Positions 12,026-13,525 of a DNA stretch of 13,525 nt are shown here, in pieces. Position 1 is the first letter of the stretch. Every line of letters begins with the position of its first letter. The notes beneath the pieces were generated by a model. That model was not told the origin of the DNA, made no database searches, and saw only the letters and a program-made list of their open reading frames with translations. The stretch lies in assembly GCA_948465625.1 (NCBI GenBank), contig CAOJXM010000006.1, forward strand, positions 1-13,525, given 5' to 3'. The stretch is from an uncultured Clostridium sp. (lineage in GTDB: Bacteria; Bacillota; Clostridia; TANB77; CAG-508). Position numbers and translations under genes: made by a program.

Positions 12026-13525
12026 CAACCAAGAATATCAAATCTTAAGAAAAAAGACAGTAAAAGAACTAATTGCACCATCTGGAATTGATGCGTCTAA
12101 CATAGACCACTTAGAAATCATATCAAACACCAAAAGATATGCAAGAAGTTTCTTTGTATCTAGCTTACCAAGAATGGCAATGTTTCCAGAGTTATTTCGA
12201 GACATGTACTTATTTGGGGACATTAATACATCCATTTATATTAGCCCAGTAGCAGAAGAAAAATCACAAAGAGAATTAAACAAAGTAATCAACCAATTAG
12301 AAACCGAAAGAATTGTAGCAGCTGATAGAGGAAACATCAATAGGCAAAGTACAGTAGGGCAAAAAAGATACGAGGCAGAGCAACTAAGAGACGAAATTGC
12401 AGCAGGATTTAACAAACTATTTGAAGCATCTATTGTTTCAACCCTATTTGCATATACTTTGGAAGACTTAGATAAATTTACCAAACTATTATCAACCGAA
12501 ATGTCAAAATCTCTAGTAGGTGTAAAAAGTGCATGGGCAATCCAAGAAGATGCCTTCAAATCAAACTTACCATTAATGGAAAACAAAATGAAAAAAGTAC
12601 ATACTTTTGACAGACGTTCTATGGGAACCGTATTTCCATTTACCACATCAGAAGTAGGGCATGCATCAGGGGTACCATTAGGATTTAACAAGCAAACGGG
12701 AGTACCAATCCTATTTGATAACTTCCACCATTCTTTAACCAACTACAATATGGTTATCTTTGCAAAATCTGGTGCTGGAAAATCTGTTACCATGAAAACC
12801 CTAATATCAAGGTCATCTGTCTTAATGGATATCGAGAGTTTAGCACTAGATGCCGAAGGCGAATACGCGATTGTTGCCGAAGCCCTAGGAGGAATTAATG
12901 TTGTATTAAGTCCAAACTCAAAAACCATTATCAACCTATTTGACATAGAACCAGAAATTATAAAAGACGAAATCACAGGAAAAGAAAGAGTAGTGGTAAA
13001 CGTCGAAAACAAAGTAGAAGACGTAACACAAGCATTACTTACCATGGCAAGAGGAAGTACAAGAAGTGATGAAGTAAACGAATTAACCAAACAAATCATA
13101 GCAGAATCTGTAGCAGAAGAATATGCTAGCTTAAGAATCACATCAGACCCAGGAAGCCTATATGAAACTGCAGTAGACAGAGTAAGAAGAGACATGTTAG
13201 CAAAACAAAAAAAGGCAATGCCAACCATAGGAAGTTGGTATCAAAGAATCTTAAAAAAAGCACAAGAAAATACAAATGCAGATTATCAATTCCATTATAG
13301 CTACTTATCAAAAGTTATGAAACAATACATAAGAGAGTATGATGGACAAATGGCATATTTTGATGGACAATCAACCTTCGAATTATTAGAAGGAGCACCA
13401 TTTATTAACTTAGACATTTCACAACTAGAAGAAAGATTTGCAAGACCACTTGCACAACAAATCTTACTATCTTGGATTTGGGAAAAATATGTTAAGAAAA
13501 ACAGTGAAGACAGAACAAAAGCAAG
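11970..13525 (+). CDS. virB4: VirB4/TraC-family type IV secretion ATPase (runs off the window end)
   Basis: This frame is open for 518 codons to the last base, so the 3' end is missing. VirB4 proteins hydrolyse ATP at the inner face of the membrane to drive pilus assembly and substrate transfer. The N-terminal VirB4 domain includes RYARSFFVSSLPRM, GDINTSIYISP and the conserved GVPLGFNKQTGVPILFD. The motor domain has Walker A AKSGAGKSVT (265-274), DAEGEY (294-299), equivalent to the usual DxxGEY after Walker A, and later INLDISQLEE near residues 471-480. The downstream Walker B and the arginine-finger region are beyond or at the edge of the window. AAGGAGGT (11955-11962), seven bases before ATG, fixes the start even though it overlaps the previous gene by 56 bases. 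Codon use is AAC/ACC-rich, like prs. The minus-strand open frames over it are shadows. Confidence 0.92.
   Translation, partial: MQKKKQQLQEEREQQAQNNNQEYQILRKKTVKELIAPSGIDASNIDHLEIISNTKRYARSFFVSSLPRMAMFPELFRDMYLFGDINTSIYISPVAEEKSQRELNKVINQLETERIVAADRGNINRQSTVGQKRYEAEQLRDEIAAGFNKLFEASIVSTLFAYTLEDLDKFTKLLSTEMSKSLVGVKSAWAIQEDAFKSNLPLMENKMKKVHTFDRRSMGTVFPFTTSEVGHASGVPLGFNKQTGVPILFDNFHHSLTNYNMVIFAKSGAGKSVTMKTLISRSSVLMDIESLALDAEGEYAIVAEALGGINVVLSPNSKTIINLFDIEPEIIKDEITGKERVVVNVENKVEDVTQALLTMARGSTRSDEVNELTKQIIAESVAEEYASLRITSDPGSLYETAVDRVRRDMLAKQKKAMPTIGSWYQRILKKAQENTNADYQFHYSYLSKVMKQYIREYDGQMAYFDGQSTFELLEGAPFINLDISQLEERFARPLAQQILLSWIWEKYVKKNSEDRTKA

Noticed and set aside
12236..13228. Two long minus-strand open frames (168 and 161 codons) opposite virB4
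   Set aside because: They are abutting shadows of the virB4 frame, with no ribosome binding site, Ser/Leu/Phe-rich composition typical of antisense of Lys/Glu/Asn-rich coding, and no recognisable domain.

Overview
The window is AT-rich DNA from a low-GC Gram-positive, most likely a spore-forming gut-type clostridium. The signs are a Spo0E-family phosphatase, the rpsU-yqeY pair, a YfmF/YfmH M16 peptidase pair, strong AGGAGG ribosome binding sites and textbook TTGACA-17-TATAAT promoters. All supported genes lie on the plus strand. There are no tRNA or rRNA genes, CRISPR array, integrase or transposase in view.

Region 1 (1-1230) is accessory. It holds a small PBECR-type (barnase/EndoU/colicin/RelE-like) nuclease gene, then a promoter-driven structured RNA of about 130 nt that I do not recognise, then an orphan small membrane protein with a consensus promoter and a terminator-like hairpin. 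Region 2 (1230-7060) is housekeeping: prs (PRPP synthase, somewhat divergent), rpsU and yqeY, a second unrecognised RNA with a perfect promoter and strong terminator, then the yfmF-yfmH-lgt operon (M16 peptidase-like pair plus lipoprotein diacylglyceryl transferase), and a Spo0E-like gene with its own terminator. Region 3 (7060-8260) is one TTG-started gene that fuses an ORF6N DNA-binding domain to a PLD-like C-terminal domain. It is flanked by a 32-bp direct repeat (31/32 identical) and uses codons unlike its neighbours, so it looks inserted.

Region 4 (8280 to the window end) is the front half of a type IV secretion system. Three consecutive VirB2/TrbC-like pilin genes share a KYMxGSxxxKAxYKxSMIPY-type signature, and the middle one has a large extracellular insert and a frameshift. 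They are followed by a PrgI (VirB3-like) protein, a membrane-anchored protein resembling the TraC/VirB4 N-terminal region, and a VirB4 ATPase with a clear Walker A that runs off the end. No relaxase, coupling protein or integrase is visible, so the window cannot tell whether this is an integrative conjugative element or a chromosomal secretion/pilus machine.

The strongest candidates for new biology are the two independent structured RNAs (about 537-669 and 3131-3284), the three-pilin system with its large-ectodomain middle subunit, and the repeat-flanked ORF6N-PLD gene carrying a perfect 13-bp palindrome inside its coding sequence. All calls come from reading the sequence; no database search or folding program was run.
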